A DNA stretch of 64,000 nt from Thraustochytrium sp. TN22. Its lineage: Eukaryota > Sar > Bigyra > Thraustochytrida > Thraustochytriidae. This document shows, piece by piece, positions 20,760 to 31,054 of this stretch (its first letter is position 1; each line of letters starts with the position of its first letter). Location of the stretch: positions 1-64,000 of the forward strand of contig JABLUY010000119.1 of NCBI GenBank assembly GCA_013306675.1, in the 5' to 3' direction. The notes under the pieces are model-generated. The model saw only the letters and a program-made list of their open reading frames with translations. It ran no database searches and was not told the origin of the DNA. The position numbers and the translations under genes are program-made.

Positions 20760-22139
20760 TCACTTGGCAGCCACTACCTCGTAGTCAAGCTCGCTGGAGA
20801 AGGAATGCGGGCCCGTGCTATGGCACACCAGGATGCCATCGTCCACCACAGCCTTGGCATGGCCGCCATTTGGCATGCGTCTGCCGAGCTGCGGGTAGTC
20901 CTCGGCGATAAAGGCGTACGGCGCGCCATCCTTGAGCCTGCCGCGCACGAGCGTCTCGTCTTGGCCCAAGACCACCTCACACACCACCTCGCCGCGGTTG
21001 TCATCCGTTTCCGGATCCGAGTACGAGGTGTCGGCTGTGACGACCAGGAGCCCGCTACCGCTCTGGGGCTCCTGCGGCTGCGCCCGAATGACAGTTGGCG
21101 TGACACCATGCGGCCGGTGGCCTGTCACGACCCGGCGGATGCCGCTCTCTTGCAAAAAGGCGGACACGCGCGGCGGAATGGGCTCCGGCAGCGTGCCGTC
21201 CGGCTCGAGCCAGTCGTTGTACACAACTCCGCGGCTGTCAAGGCCGCCGGGACGCGTGTAGTCCTTTACGAGGCGGGCGCTTGCTGGGTCGAGCGGATCG
21301 CTGTGCCACTCCGCCAGTTGGTCTGCGTAAAAGCCGTTCAGGGCCTCAACCCACGAGCGAGCGTTGCCCACGGAGATGCCCTCCGTCCGGCTCGTAGGCA
21401 CAAAGCCCAGCCCGCGGACCGGGACCGCGCCGTGTACGAAGAGCGTGTCATTCACGCAGACGGCCAACTGCGCCGCCTCCAGGTAGTCGAGCATGAAGCC
21501 GCCCGGCCGCACGGATTCGCAAAAGGACGCCACCACATCCTCGTCGCGCACCGGGATGCCGCCTGCCATTTCCTCGAGTTCCTGTCGCCGACTCGCAAAA
21601 GCACGCGGCGATCCCATTGTGCGCTCCAGCATCATGTGCAGGTAACGCACAGCGCGGGTTGGGTCGCGCTCGAAGCGTGGCCACAGCTCTGCGCTGAAGC
21701 GTAGCTTGTTCACGTCACGGTTGCCCGCCAGCAGGTGCACGCGCTCCGGGTACCGCCGCTTCAGGTCCACGAGCGCACTCGCCACGCGAATGTCGCCCGG
21801 CCCGTGGTCGCAAACGTCCCCACCGTACACGAAGCTGCCGTCATCGTCGCGAAACTCGAGCCGCACTTCGCTCGCGGTGCGGTGCGCCACCTCGACCACG
21901 CTAGAGAAGGCCACGCTTTTGCAGAAGAACTCCAGCGCCCCTTCCACGTCCGTCAGGTAGCCCACGCGCGGGCCGGCCACGCGTGCCACGAGCGCCTCGC
22001 TGCTGCCCCCGCCGCTGATGCTGTGCACGGGCCTCCGTTGCCGCCTCCGCCCCAGCGCCGCCGTCGCGCCCCAGCGCACGCCCGGCCCGCCGCAGCCCGC
22101 GCCCGCGCGCGCGCCGCAAGCCGCGCCACGCCGCAGCAT
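20760..22139 (-). CDS. Calcineurin-like metallophosphoesterase
   Basis: 459 residues. The Arg/Ala-rich first ~45 residues could be an organelle-targeting peptide. The phosphoesterase core has GYLTDVEG (first metal ligand), VYGGDVCDHGPGD (about 104-116), LLAGNRDVNKLR (139-147; Arg replaces the usual His of GNHD), LFVHGAVP and VVTGHRPHG (about 339). The C-terminus (VVTADTSYSDPE, VVCEVVLG, DGILVCHSTGPHSF) belongs to the same domain. Relatives with this GGDxxDxGPGD-GNRD pattern occur in algae, oomycetes and trypanosomatids; substrates are unknown. An active di-metal phosphatase is likely, since the GNRD form is normal in this subgroup. Confidence 0.88.
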   Translation of the reverse strand: MLRRGAACGARAGAGCGGPGVRWGATAALGRRRQRRPVHSISGGGSSEALVARVAGPRVGYLTDVEGALEFFCKSVAFSSVVEVAHRTASEVRLEFRDDDGSFVYGGDVCDHGPGDIRVASALVDLKRRYPERVHLLAGNRDVNKLRFSAELWPRFERDPTRAVRYLHMMLERTMGSPRAFASRRQELEEMAGGIPVRDEDVVASFCESVRPGGFMLDYLEAAQLAVCVNDTLFVHGAVPVRGLGFVPTSRTEGISVGNARSWVEALNGFYADQLAEWHSDPLDPASARLVKDYTRPGGLDSRGVVYNDWLEPDGTLPEPIPPRVSAFLQESGIRRVVTGHRPHGVTPTVIRAQPQEPQSGSGLLVVTADTSYSDPETDDNRGEVVCEVVLGQDETLVRGRLKDGAPYAFIAEDYPQLGRRMPNGGHAKAVVDDGILVCHSTGPHSFSSELDYEVVAAK

Positions 22140-23042
22140 CCTCGTCCCGCTTCACGTTGATGGTTTGTCTTGGTTTGTCTTCGCCAGGGCCGCCGTGGAC
22201 GCCCTCGCCAAGTTCACCATCATGGACATGGATTTGTCCGGGAGGTGGTCGGAGAAAGGGAGAAACGAGGAAGAAGACAGCGTCACAGAGCGTCAAGCAC
22301 GGCGGCCGCTCTGCTCCATGACGCATGAACGCGCTACGGCTCAAGCCTGCTTCTGTATGAGGCTGGAGAACCATGCGGTTGTCCTCCGCATGGCTGCCGA
22401 CTCATAGATCCTCAAGCACGCCATCGTATCCTTCTCGCTCAACCACACGGGGCGTGCGCTCGGCGTTGACCTTGGCGTCCCGTGCGAGTTGCGTGAGCTA
22501 GCGCAGCGCTATGACGAGGCCGACAGCTTGCTCGAGGAGGCTTCCAGTTGCGTCGTTAGCACTGAGCGGGCCGAGGATCCGCTGTAGATCGCCTACTCGA
22601 CCTCGTTCGCATCGCACAGGATCTGGACGCGATCAGTGCCGAGCAGGAGCACGAAAGGAAGGTGACGGCCACGCAAGTGACGATCGAGTGACACCCCAGT
22701 TCAATGCATCAAAACTAATCGTTGTCTGTTCCTCAGCTTCCTTGTGACAGGATAAGTTCTATTTTTGCGGTGCCCGCCCGCAAGCTCGAGTCGGAAGGCT
22801 TGCGGGAAAAAGGAGCTGGAGAGATATTTACGGAGGCTGCTGAGCACGCGACGCGATAACGGCTGTTCTTGAGGCACACTGGCCTCTTCCCCCGTCGTAG
22901 GTTGGTGGTACCGACTCCCGACCTGACTGCATTGACTGATTGTGAGAGGCAAGCACGCCGGCTTCGCGTCGCATGCACGACGACCTTTGCAGAAACAAGG
23001 GCGGATCCCGGTCGTCAGATCGAAAATGCAGTTGGATTCCCG
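22140..23042. other. Intergenic stretch with coding-like fragments, possible decayed or spliced gene
   Basis: On the plus strand 22408-22584 reads HAIVSFSLNHTGRALG then ELRELAQRYDEADSLLEEA, and 22590-22691, in a different frame, reads RLLDLVRIAQDLDAISAEQE to a stop. Both look like real protein, but a stop and a frame change separate them and no good splice sites join them. It may be a small multi-exon gene or a pseudogene; family unknown. Confidence 0.3.
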
Positions 23043-26000
23043 TCATACGTCATCACCCGCCACGTCATCATCGTCGTCGTCGTCGTCGTCGTCGTCATCA
23101 TCATCATCGTTCTTGTTGGCTGCGCCAGCCGCCGCCTCGTCGGTCGGGGAAGTCTCTTGTTCCTCCTCCTTCTTAGTCGCCTCCAAGCCTAGGCTATTCT
23201 GCATGGCATCAGGAGCGGCCGCGGCAGCGCCTGAGGCATCCTGCTGCGGCTGCGGCTGCTGTTGCTGCTTGCTGTTGTTGTTGGCACAAGCGCTCATGAG
23301 GCTCTTGACAAAGGTTCGAGCCTCGTCGGCGAAACGGTAGGTGCGCGGCACCTGGTCGTCATCGGCCTTGAGGTAGAAGAGGGTGATGAAGGAAGGGTCG
23401 TTGTTGGGGAAGCGCATGCGCACAACATCATTGAGCGAGCGCACGGACTTGACGGTGCTGTAGCCAGGGCGCATCGGGTGCGGGTCGAGCACGAGGAAGC
23501 GCTCCGGCGTAATGACGAGCAGTCGGCGTGCGTAAAAGGGCTTGTCAAGGTTCTCCTCGCGCTTCTCCTTGAAAGCCTCAAAAGTGCGATGCATCCTGCC
23601 AAACTCGTGGGCGCCAACGAGATCTCCCTTGGCCATCTTGGCGATGCGCGTGATGGCGCCGCGGTCCGCCTCCTTCTGCTGCTTGGCGCGCAACTCGGCC
23701 TGTGCCTGTGCGGCACGCTCGGCTTCGGTCGCCACGGCGGCAATCGTCTGCTGCGCCGTCGTGTAGGCCTGATTCACGGAAGACTTGAGCTTGGAGCCGA
23801 GCTGGCTGGCGTCCAACTTGAACCGCGACGACCAACCTCCAGCAGACCATCCGCCGGAGCGCGCGCCGGCAGTTTTGGCCTCCTCTGCCTCGGCGGCTGC
23901 GCGCGCCACGTCCGTGGCCGTCGCCAGTTCTTCGCGGCTGTCATGCCTGTCACGGGAGGCCGCCGCCGCGGGCTCCTCGTCCTCGTCCACGTCCGTTTCG
24001 CTGCCAGCAGCCGCGGCGCGGCCGCCCTCGGGCGCACTGGCGCGCCGCCACATGGACGAAAAGAGAGAGGATGCGCCCTGCGTCTTGTTGTTGACGGGAT
24101 CGACACCGGCGGCAGCGGGCGCGTCCGCGGCCACTGGTGCCGGTGCCGATGCCGGTGCTGGTGCCGGCGCTGCGCCCTCGGTCGCAGCCGCCGGCCGGGC
24201 GGTGTTCCAGTAGTTCGCGAAGACCTTCTGCGCAGAGGCTGCGGCGGTGGCTGCCGCCCCGGCGAGAGACTTGCCGCGGTCCTCCCCGCTCTCAGAGTAG
24301 GAGAAGGTGGTGTCGGAGCGGGCCTTTCCGCCAGCGCCCTCGGGGCCGTCGCCGGCACGCGGAGTGGTCTGCGTGCTGATGGGCTGGCCCGCCAATACCC
24401 TAGCGGCCTTGGAGGCAAGGAACTTGGCGGCGGCGGCCGGCGCGGAGTTGCGGAAGCGCTCGTAGGCGTCGTACTTGGGGAGCACGCCCCTGTCTTCCGG
24501 CACATTGACGAGCGAGTCCTCGAGGACGTAGCCATGGCGGCGCAGGGCGCGGTAGCAGGCCATGAAGCCGCCCTCCACGACGCCAACCATGGGGAAGCCG
24601 AGCTGAATAAAGTACATGGCGCAGAGGTCGACGCGGCGGCGGTCGAGCTCGCGCTTGAAGCGCGCGCGGCGCGGGTCAAAATCTGCGACCAGCGCATCCG
24701 TGCCAGAACCAAGGATGCAAATCTGCATGTCGCCACGCATGGGGGAAAAGGTCTCGGCGAGCGAGGCGCGCACCTCGTCGTCGTCCAGACCGGTCGGGTC
24801 CAGCACGTAGCATGTCGGGAAACGACCGGTGCGATCGATGACGGCCTGCGGGCGGCAGTCCACCACGAAGAGTTTCTTGGCCGGGGTCGACTGCGCCGCC
24901 GTGACCTCGCGCCGCGCCTCGAGCGCGTGGTCCTGCGATTGGTGCTCGCGGAAGCAAATTTGCGCCACCACGTCCTCGGCCGCCACCGGCAGACAAAACC
25001 CACTCAGCGGCAGCACGAAGGGGTCGCCCGAGACATGGTCGTCGTATTTGCCGGCGAGCTCCTCGAGCAGGACGGCCTCGCGGTGCGAGTAGATGCGCAC
25101 GATTCGGACCGCGTCGCGCTCCTTGCCGGGGTTGTATTTCATGTAGTAGGCCTCGACGCGATCCGCAAGGCCCTCGCATGTCGGGCGCAGCACGGCATCG
25201 GCTTCCTCGGGCGGGATCTCGGCCTCCAGCTCCTTGGGGACCAGGGTCGCCACGATGAGGTAGAAGGGGCGCTCCTGCAGCGCCAGGAGCGCCGTGGCCT
25301 CTGCCGGCGAAAGTCCAAACACCAGGTGGCCGTTCAGCGTCATGACCAGGTCGCCGGCATGCACGAGGCCGGACCTTGCCGCCGAGCTGTCCGGCTGCAC
25401 GCTGGCTACCTCGAGGCCGTGCTTGCCTCGCCGCAGCACGAGGCCCGGCGCCTCGTGCGGCGGTCCGCCGAACTCGACCAGGCGCCTCTTCAAAAAGAAT
25501 TTCTCGAAGTCAATCGGTACCTTGCCGGCGCTGAGGGAGGATGCAACGGCAGTGCGCAGGTCCTGCGCGCGCCGCTTCAGCGTTGACGACAGCCAGGCCG
25601 ACGTCTTGTGCGCCGCGCCGACCGGTTCGGCGCCCGCAGCGTCTCCTGAGGCGGCGGGCTCGGTGCCGGCGGCCTCGCCGTCGCCGGTCGTGCCTGCCGT
25701 GCCTGTCGCGCCTCCTGCCGCCGCCGGTGGTTCTCCGCCGGCCTCGACCGCCTCTGGCTCGGCCTGAGCGGCCGCATGAGCGCGCAGCGCTTTGACCTCG
25801 GCCTCCTTGGCGCGCATGCGGCGGTAGTCAAACATGCCCAAGTCCTCCTGCGACGACTCCGAGAGTAGCAGCTCGTCCTCGGCAAGCCAGTGCTGCACGC
25901 GACGAGGCGTGAGCAAGGCAAGGCTGGCCGCCAGCGCGCTCACGCGCGCGCCGGCGCGTGCGCCGTCCTGCCCAAGCACTTGCGCGGGCGCCGCCTCAAT

Positions 26001-27941
26001 CCGGGTCGCCAGGTCCGTGGCGTCTTGCGTTTCCAAAAGGGTGTCACGCTGCGCCACAAGCACAGCGACCGCCAGGTAGAAGCTCAGCGCCTGCGGGCTG
26101 CGGCCGGAGAGCACGAGCGCGTCCCAGAGCTCGGTGCGCGCGCTGGCTGCCACGGCGGCGCAGCTCGTGGGCGAGAAGAGCCCAAACAGCGGCGCCGACG
26201 GCCACGGCGCGCCTGCGCGCGCGTCCGCCGTATCCTGAATCCACTGCACAGGCCGCCGCAAGAAGCGCGCCACATCGTCCTCAGCTGTCTTGTTCTCGCT
26301 CTCTGGGGGCGGAGGGCTTGGAGCCGCCGCCGCCTCGTCGAGCGCCCAGTCCGTGCAGTGGAGGTGGAGGTGAGCCGCGAGCTGCGGGTCATGGTAGAGC
26401 AGCAGGCGAGAGAGCAGCAGGTGACGCCGGAGCTCAACGAGCGGCACGGAGCGCCGCGCCCAGGCAGCGCCGCCCACGCCGCCGCCGTCCTGCGCCGCGG
26501 CATCGGCCAGGCCTTGCGAGCGCCAGTCGCCGCGCCGGCCGCCCCAGCGCAGTGACATGGCCTCGAGCGCGCGCGCCGCTGTTTCCGTGTCGCGGCCCAA
26601 GATAGCAAAGGCCGAGGCGGCCAGGTCACAGAGCAGCGGGTGGTAGGCGCGTGTGACCTGGCGCAGGGTGAAGCGGCACACCAGGTCCACGAGACGGTCC
26701 AGGTCGGGATCCTCGGCGCTCAGCGCGGCCTCGCAGTCCTTACGAATGGCCTTGCGTGTGGACGAGAGCACCTCGGCGAGGCGCTCCTCGCGCACGGCCG
26801 CCCACTCGGGCGTGTCGGCGCGGGCGCCCAGCACCGCGAGCCAGACGTCGGCTCTGCGCGCCGCCGGCAGCACCACGCCGGCCACGCCCTTGACGCGCAG
26901 CGCCGACTGCAGCGCGCTCGAGTCCGTTTGACCGATCTCGAAGAGTGTTTCGAGGCGCGTGAGGACCTTGGGCTCGGCCGCCGCGGCAGCGGCCGCGGGC
27001 TCTGCATCGCCCGCCTCCGACTCGGCCTCGAGGGCCTGGACGGCCGGCGGCACCAGAATGGCCCCGTCCGGCGCACGCAGCACGGGCAGCTCTGGCAGCT
27101 TGTCTGCGGCTGCGGCCACAGCGGCCGCGGCGTCCCCGCTCTGCGCGGCGAGCGCCGCGTCGTCATCCACTCCCACCGCGCCGCCGGCATCAGCCTGCTT
27201 CTCTTGCGGGGCCGCGCCGGGCGCCTCGCCCTGCTGCGGACCAACGTTGACGGCGCCGGAGTGGTCAATGTAGAAGGCCACCTCATCTTCTTCGTCTTCT
27301 TCCTCCTCCTCGTCATCATCGTCCTGGTGCTGATGCTTGCCGGCGCCCGAGCTTCCCGCTGAGGGGCGTTCCACAATGGTGTCCAGGTCAGTGCTGCTTG
27401 TACTGTCGAGCGACTTGGTCGCGGCTTTGGGCGCTCTGGCCGCGCCGGCGGCCTTGGGCCCGGCTGGCGCGTCTTCGAGCCAGCTCAAGAAGTCATCCTT
27501 GTCCTTGCTGTTGCCGTGCTCCATGGACGGCAGCGAAGCGCGGTCCAGGTCCTGCAAAAAGGTATCCACATCGTCAAGGCTGGAGCCCGAGCCGAGCCGC
27601 TTGGGCTGGCCGCCGCTCGAGCCGGCCGCCACGCCCGCGCCCGCGCCCGTAGCGTCCTCCGCCGGGTCCCGCGCCACGGCCTTGGGCGAGAGCGACGACA
27701 GCCCAATGTCATTGAAGAGGCTGTCGAGCTCCGAGTCGCCGCGCTCGCGGCTCGCCTTGGCGCTCCCGCCCTCCTTGGCGTCCTTGGCGTCCTCACCGCC
27801 AAGGCCCGCGAAGAGCTCGTCCATGTCGGACATGGAGCTTTCCTTGCGGCCCGGTCGCGCCTCGTCGGCGCTCTTGCCCTCGCGCCGTGCCGCGCCGGCC
27901 TCGTCCTTGAACAGGTCCTCCATGAAGTCATCGTCCTCCAT
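23043..27941 (-). CDS. TBC1D23: TBC1D23-type protein with added PDZ-like domain
   Basis: 1632 residues from the ATG at 27941 (MEDDDFMEDLF); the frame is open to 28313 but only through simple repeats. Order: a long low-complexity acidic N-terminus with DELFAGLGG/DSLFNDIG motifs; a TBC domain (about 335-720: ARRADVWLAVLG, HLHCTDWALDE, PLFGLFSP, LLTPRRVQHWLAEDELLL); a PDZ-like domain (about 830-893: GLEVASVQPDSSAARSGLV then HAGDLVMTLNG); a rhodanese-like domain (about 1014-1140: FVVDCRPQAVIDRTGRFP); a coiled linker; and a PH-like C-terminal domain (about 1445-1550: ARRLLVITPERFLVLDPHP). TBC-rhodanese-PH is the layout of TBC1D23, which bridges endosome-derived vesicles to trans-Golgi golgins and lacks RabGAP activity. 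It ends in a poly-Asp tail. Confidence 0.88.
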   Translation of the reverse strand: MEDDDFMEDLFKDEAGAARREGKSADEARPGRKESSMSDMDELFAGLGGEDAKDAKEGGSAKASRERGDSELDSLFNDIGLSSLSPKAVARDPAEDATGAGAGVAAGSSGGQPKRLGSGSSLDDVDTFLQDLDRASLPSMEHGNSKDKDDFLSWLEDAPAGPKAAGAARAPKAATKSLDSTSSTDLDTIVERPSAGSSGAGKHQHQDDDDEEEEEDEEDEVAFYIDHSGAVNVGPQQGEAPGAAPQEKQADAGGAVGVDDDAALAAQSGDAAAAVAAAADKLPELPVLRAPDGAILVPPAVQALEAESEAGDAEPAAAAAAAEPKVLTRLETLFEIGQTDSSALQSALRVKGVAGVVLPAARRADVWLAVLGARADTPEWAAVREERLAEVLSSTRKAIRKDCEAALSAEDPDLDRLVDLVCRFTLRQVTRAYHPLLCDLAASAFAILGRDTETAARALEAMSLRWGGRRGDWRSQGLADAAAQDGGGVGGAAWARRSVPLVELRRHLLLSRLLLYHDPQLAAHLHLHCTDWALDEAAAAPSPPPPESENKTAEDDVARFLRRPVQWIQDTADARAGAPWPSAPLFGLFSPTSCAAVAASARTELWDALVLSGRSPQALSFYLAVAVLVAQRDTLLETQDATDLATRIEAAPAQVLGQDGARAGARVSALAASLALLTPRRVQHWLAEDELLLSESSQEDLGMFDYRRMRAKEAEVKALRAHAAAQAEPEAVEAGGEPPAAAGGATGTAGTTGDGEAAGTEPAASGDAAGAEPVGAAHKTSAWLSSTLKRRAQDLRTAVASSLSAGKVPIDFEKFFLKRRLVEFGGPPHEAPGLVLRRGKHGLEVASVQPDSSAARSGLVHAGDLVMTLNGHLVFGLSPAEATALLALQERPFYLIVATLVPKELEAEIPPEEADAVLRPTCEGLADRVEAYYMKYNPGKERDAVRIVRIYSHREAVLLEELAGKYDDHVSGDPFVLPLSGFCLPVAAEDVVAQICFREHQSQDHALEARREVTAAQSTPAKKLFVVDCRPQAVIDRTGRFPTCYVLDPTGLDDDEVRASLAETFSPMRGDMQICILGSGTDALVADFDPRRARFKRELDRRRVDLCAMYFIQLGFPMVGVVEGGFMACYRALRRHGYVLEDSLVNVPEDRGVLPKYDAYERFRNSAPAAAAKFLASKAARVLAGQPISTQTTPRAGDGPEGAGGKARSDTTFSYSESGEDRGKSLAGAAATAAASAQKVFANYWNTARPAAATEGAAPAPAPASAPAPVAADAPAAAGVDPVNNKTQGASSLFSSMWRRASAPEGGRAAAAGSETDVDEDEEPAAAASRDRHDSREELATATDVARAAAEAEEAKTAGARSGGWSAGGWSSRFKLDASQLGSKLKSSVNQAYTTAQQTIAAVATEAERAAQAQAELRAKQQKEADRGAITRIAKMAKGDLVGAHEFGRMHRTFEAFKEKREENLDKPFYARRLLVITPERFLVLDPHPMRPGYSTVKSVRSLNDVVRMRFPNNDPSFITLFYLKADDDQVPRTYRFADEARTFVKSLMSACANNNSKQQQQPQPQQDASGAAAAAPDAMQNSLGLEATKKEEEQETSPTDEAAAGAANKNDDDDDDDDDDDDDDDVAGDDV

Positions 27942-28200
27942 CCTCCCCGCCGGACCTGGGCCTGAGCCCGGGCCCGCGCCCGGCCGGCCGGCCGGCCGCC
28001 GCCGCCGCGCCCGCCGCCGCGCCCGCCGCGCCGCGCCCGCCGCGCCCGCCACGCCCGCCGCGCCCGCCGCCGCCGCTCGCGCCCGCTCCGCGACGCGTCG
28101 CCCGCGAGCTATCTTTTCTGCCTCCAACTTGCGCTGACTGTCAGTGAACTCCAAGTTCGCGATGCCACCGACCTCGACCTCGACGACCTGGACGCCGACG

Positions 28201-28322
28201 CAGACGAGACGAGGCGAGGCGAGGCGAGGCGAGACGAGGCGAGACGAGACGAGACGAGACGAGACGGCACGAGACGACACGAGACGACACGAGACGAGAC
28301 GACACAACGCCACACGAGACGA
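28201..28322. repeat. Pentanucleotide GACGA/GGCGA array
   Basis: About 24 units of GACGA, GGCGA and variants upstream of the TBC1D23-type gene. Its antisense reads as VSSRLVS-type repeats in an open frame contiguous with that gene; I regard it as 5' flank, not coding. Confidence 0.9.
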
Positions 28323-30097
28323 TCTCTGGACCCCGGGGTCTCAAGAGCGACCTCAAGATCTTGGCCAAGGTCAACATCAAGATCACGATCAAGTCGAGCA
28401 AGGCGGGCGAGGCAGGGCGGCCAAGACCAAGCTTCTACAGCGCAGTCTCATTTGGCTCCGGCATTGAAGACATGACGTCGCCTGCGCTGAGAGCGCTTGG
28501 AGGCACGAGCAGGCAAGAGGAAGTCCAGGAGCTCATGAATGCAGGTATCGTCGCGGGCGAGAGACGCTCGTGGCGGATGGCACTTTTGGGATCTTTCGCT
28601 TCTCGCGATTTGCTCTTGGAGCTCTCTGTCTTTCAGCAATTTCTCAAAATAAAAAAACGGTTGATGACGAGCTCTCTCCTTTTGGCTTCCATCACGATCG
28701 CCTCCCCAGCGACCTTTGTGGCACGCCTCTCGCTTGGGGCGAACGAGCTCACAATCAGGCTGGTTCTCATCACCCTCCAGGCCTGTGGAGGCGCGACCCG
28801 AGCGCTGCGAGCTGGATAGTTCGCCCACGGCCACGGCATCAGTAGCTCGTCCACCGCGGCAACTGACCCACCCTCGGAGCGTTCACGAGTCGAAGCTGCT
28901 CCGGCGCATCGTGGACGGCACCGGCGCCACCTTTTGACAACGGCACGGTCCACTCCAGGCTCCAGCCAAACTTGCAGTGGAGATGAAGAGCCTCCAGTTG
29001 CCCCCGCGTCTCCTCTCAGGCGACGCGTGCCTCCAATCAGCTTTACGATCGATAGCGACATGTGAGCGAAGCACGAGCCGTGCCGTACGTGCACCGCCAC
29101 GGCGGGGCTCAGCGGCGTGGCTCAGGCAGCGGCGTCACCGGCGTGGTCATGGCGCTCCTGCCCCAGCGCTTCTCCTCCCGTCCTTCCTTCAAGTTCTCCT
29201 CGTCGGCGCAGAGCAAGTCAAGGCTCAGGCCTCGGCCTGGCCCGCCCGGAGGCAGGCTGACCGTCCGCGCTGCCCGCCGTCGCGCAGCAGCCGAGCCGAG
29301 CCGAGCCGAGCCGAGCCGAGCCACGCCGAGCCGAGCCCGCCAGTGCCAGACGGAGACTCCGGCCACCACCGTGGACTCGTGGACGCCCACGTGCCGCAGC
29401 TGCGCGTCCCACTTCACTCAGCTCAGCACTGCAGTCCCAACTGCTCGGAGCGGTTGCCCGCAACGCCGGCGCAACGCGCGCGCGGTTTCGGCCGTTACGC
29501 GCGCGCAGGGAGCAACCGCGCAACGGCGGCGCGCTTTCCGGCCCGGCTCCATGAACGCTGGAGCCGGTCGGCTTGGGCGCGCCGCACTCTGGACTCCCAT
29601 CCCGCCCCCCGGGCCGCGGGCGGCCGCATGCACCGGCCCCGAGCCCAGGGGGGTACCGGGGGTGTCGGCGTGGGCCGCGCGGGTGAGGCGGACGACGTTT
29701 CCTGGCGGGCGCCCCCCTGGCCGCCGCCAGTGGGGCGCTCCACCGCGGCGGGCTGCCCAGTGGAGGCCCGTGAGGGGGGGTCGGCTCCAGTGGGCGAAGA
29801 GGGGATGGCGACGCTCGCGGGGGGCAGTGAAGCCTCCCCTGCCGCCACTGGCGAAAGGCCCGCCGCGAGGAGAGTTGCGCGCGGGGAAGGCGGCGTAAGC
29901 TGGCAGTGGGAGGCGCGGCTGAGTGGCTCCATTGGCGCGGATAAAGCTGTGTGGTGGCGCCAAAGGCGCAGTGGCGGCGCGCCAGCGCGCAGTGGCCGCG
30001 CGTGGATGCCGACTTGCTGCGGCCGGCGATAGCGCACTTGCGGGGCGCGCGGCGGCAAAGCCCCTTCTTTTGACGCAGGCGAGCAAGAAGCAGGCAG

Positions 30098-30148
<51 letters not shown>

Positions 30149-31054
30149 CGAGCAAGCCGGGCGAGGCCGCCGCCAAGGCAGCGGCAGGCACGCGGGCGCG
30201 CAGCCAGGCCGCCGGGCGGCAGCCGCAGCGCGCGGCGCGGCCGCAGCCCTCGCGCCGGCCGGCCACTGCCCGCCTTGCGGCGCGGAACCCCGCCCCGAGC
30301 GGCGGCGCGGAATTCGAAATCCGGCAGAGGAGGCTGGCAGGCAGGCAGGCAGGCAGCCACATCCGAGGCAGGCCGTCCGAACTCGCGCGCGGCGCGGCGC
30401 GGGGCGCGGCGCGGCGCGGCGCGGCGCGGCGCGGCGTAGCGCGGCGCGGCGTAGCAGCGCGGCATAGCAGCGCGGGTCGGCAAGGAGTCCGGCGGCGCGG
30501 CGGGCGGCGGCTGTCAGTGCGCCAGCGCGCGCAGCGCGCTGCGTGTCAGAGCGTCGGGCGAGACCGCCGCGGCGGAGCGACCTCGGTTCTCTCCCCTCCT
30601 CCCTCTCCTGCGCGAGCGAGCGAGCAGACAAGCGAAGCCCGGCAGGGCAATCCATCGCTTCGATCCTTCGATCCCTCGCGCAGGCACGGCAGGCAGGCAG
30701 GCAGGCGCGGGCCCGCGCCTCGGCCGCGCCCCGCCCCGCCCCCGGCGCCCCGCCCGGCGCAGGGCGGAGGCCCGTGCCGCGGCGCTGGAAGCAAGCAGGC
30801 TTCGCAGGGGCTGGCTAGCGCGCCCCGGCGCCGGCGAGGTCCGAGGGCGGCGCGCGCGGCGGCGGCAGCTTCGCCGCGAGGAACGCCGGCGCGGAGCGGT
30901 CGCGCGAGGCGGCGGCGGAGCCCGGCGCGGCGCGTGCAGAGCGCGAGCGCGAGCGCGAGCGGGAGAGAGAGGGAGAGGGAGAGAGGGAGAGGGAGGCGTG
31001 AGCGGGCGGGCGGGCGGTGCGCCCGTGCGCTTGCGTGGGCGTGACTGACGCGGG
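28323..31054. other. Gene-free GC-rich island upstream of the MYB gene
   Basis: 2.7 kb without a supportable gene. Between 28360 and 29050 base composition is more moderate and short open frames on both strands cannot be told from chance. From 29100 onward it is extremely GC-rich with simple arrays: GAGCC units (about 29289-29335), GGCA units (30092-30150 and again 30331-30356), GGCGC units (about 30386-30465), GGCA (30689-30706), GCGAG then GGGAGA (30936-30995). These sit in front of the MYB start and are probably promoter/leader sequence. Confidence 0.5.

Noticed and set aside
23262-25586. A 774-codon plus-strand open frame antisense to the TBC1D23-like gene
   Set aside because: Low-complexity product with no recognisable domain, while the minus strand has clear PDZ, rhodanese and PH-like domains. 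High GC keeps antisense frames open.
29218-30655. Several 300-420 codon open frames on both strands upstream of the MYB gene
   Set aside because: Arg/Ala/Pro-rich products differing between overlapping frames, built from GC-rich tandem arrays; no domain or start context.
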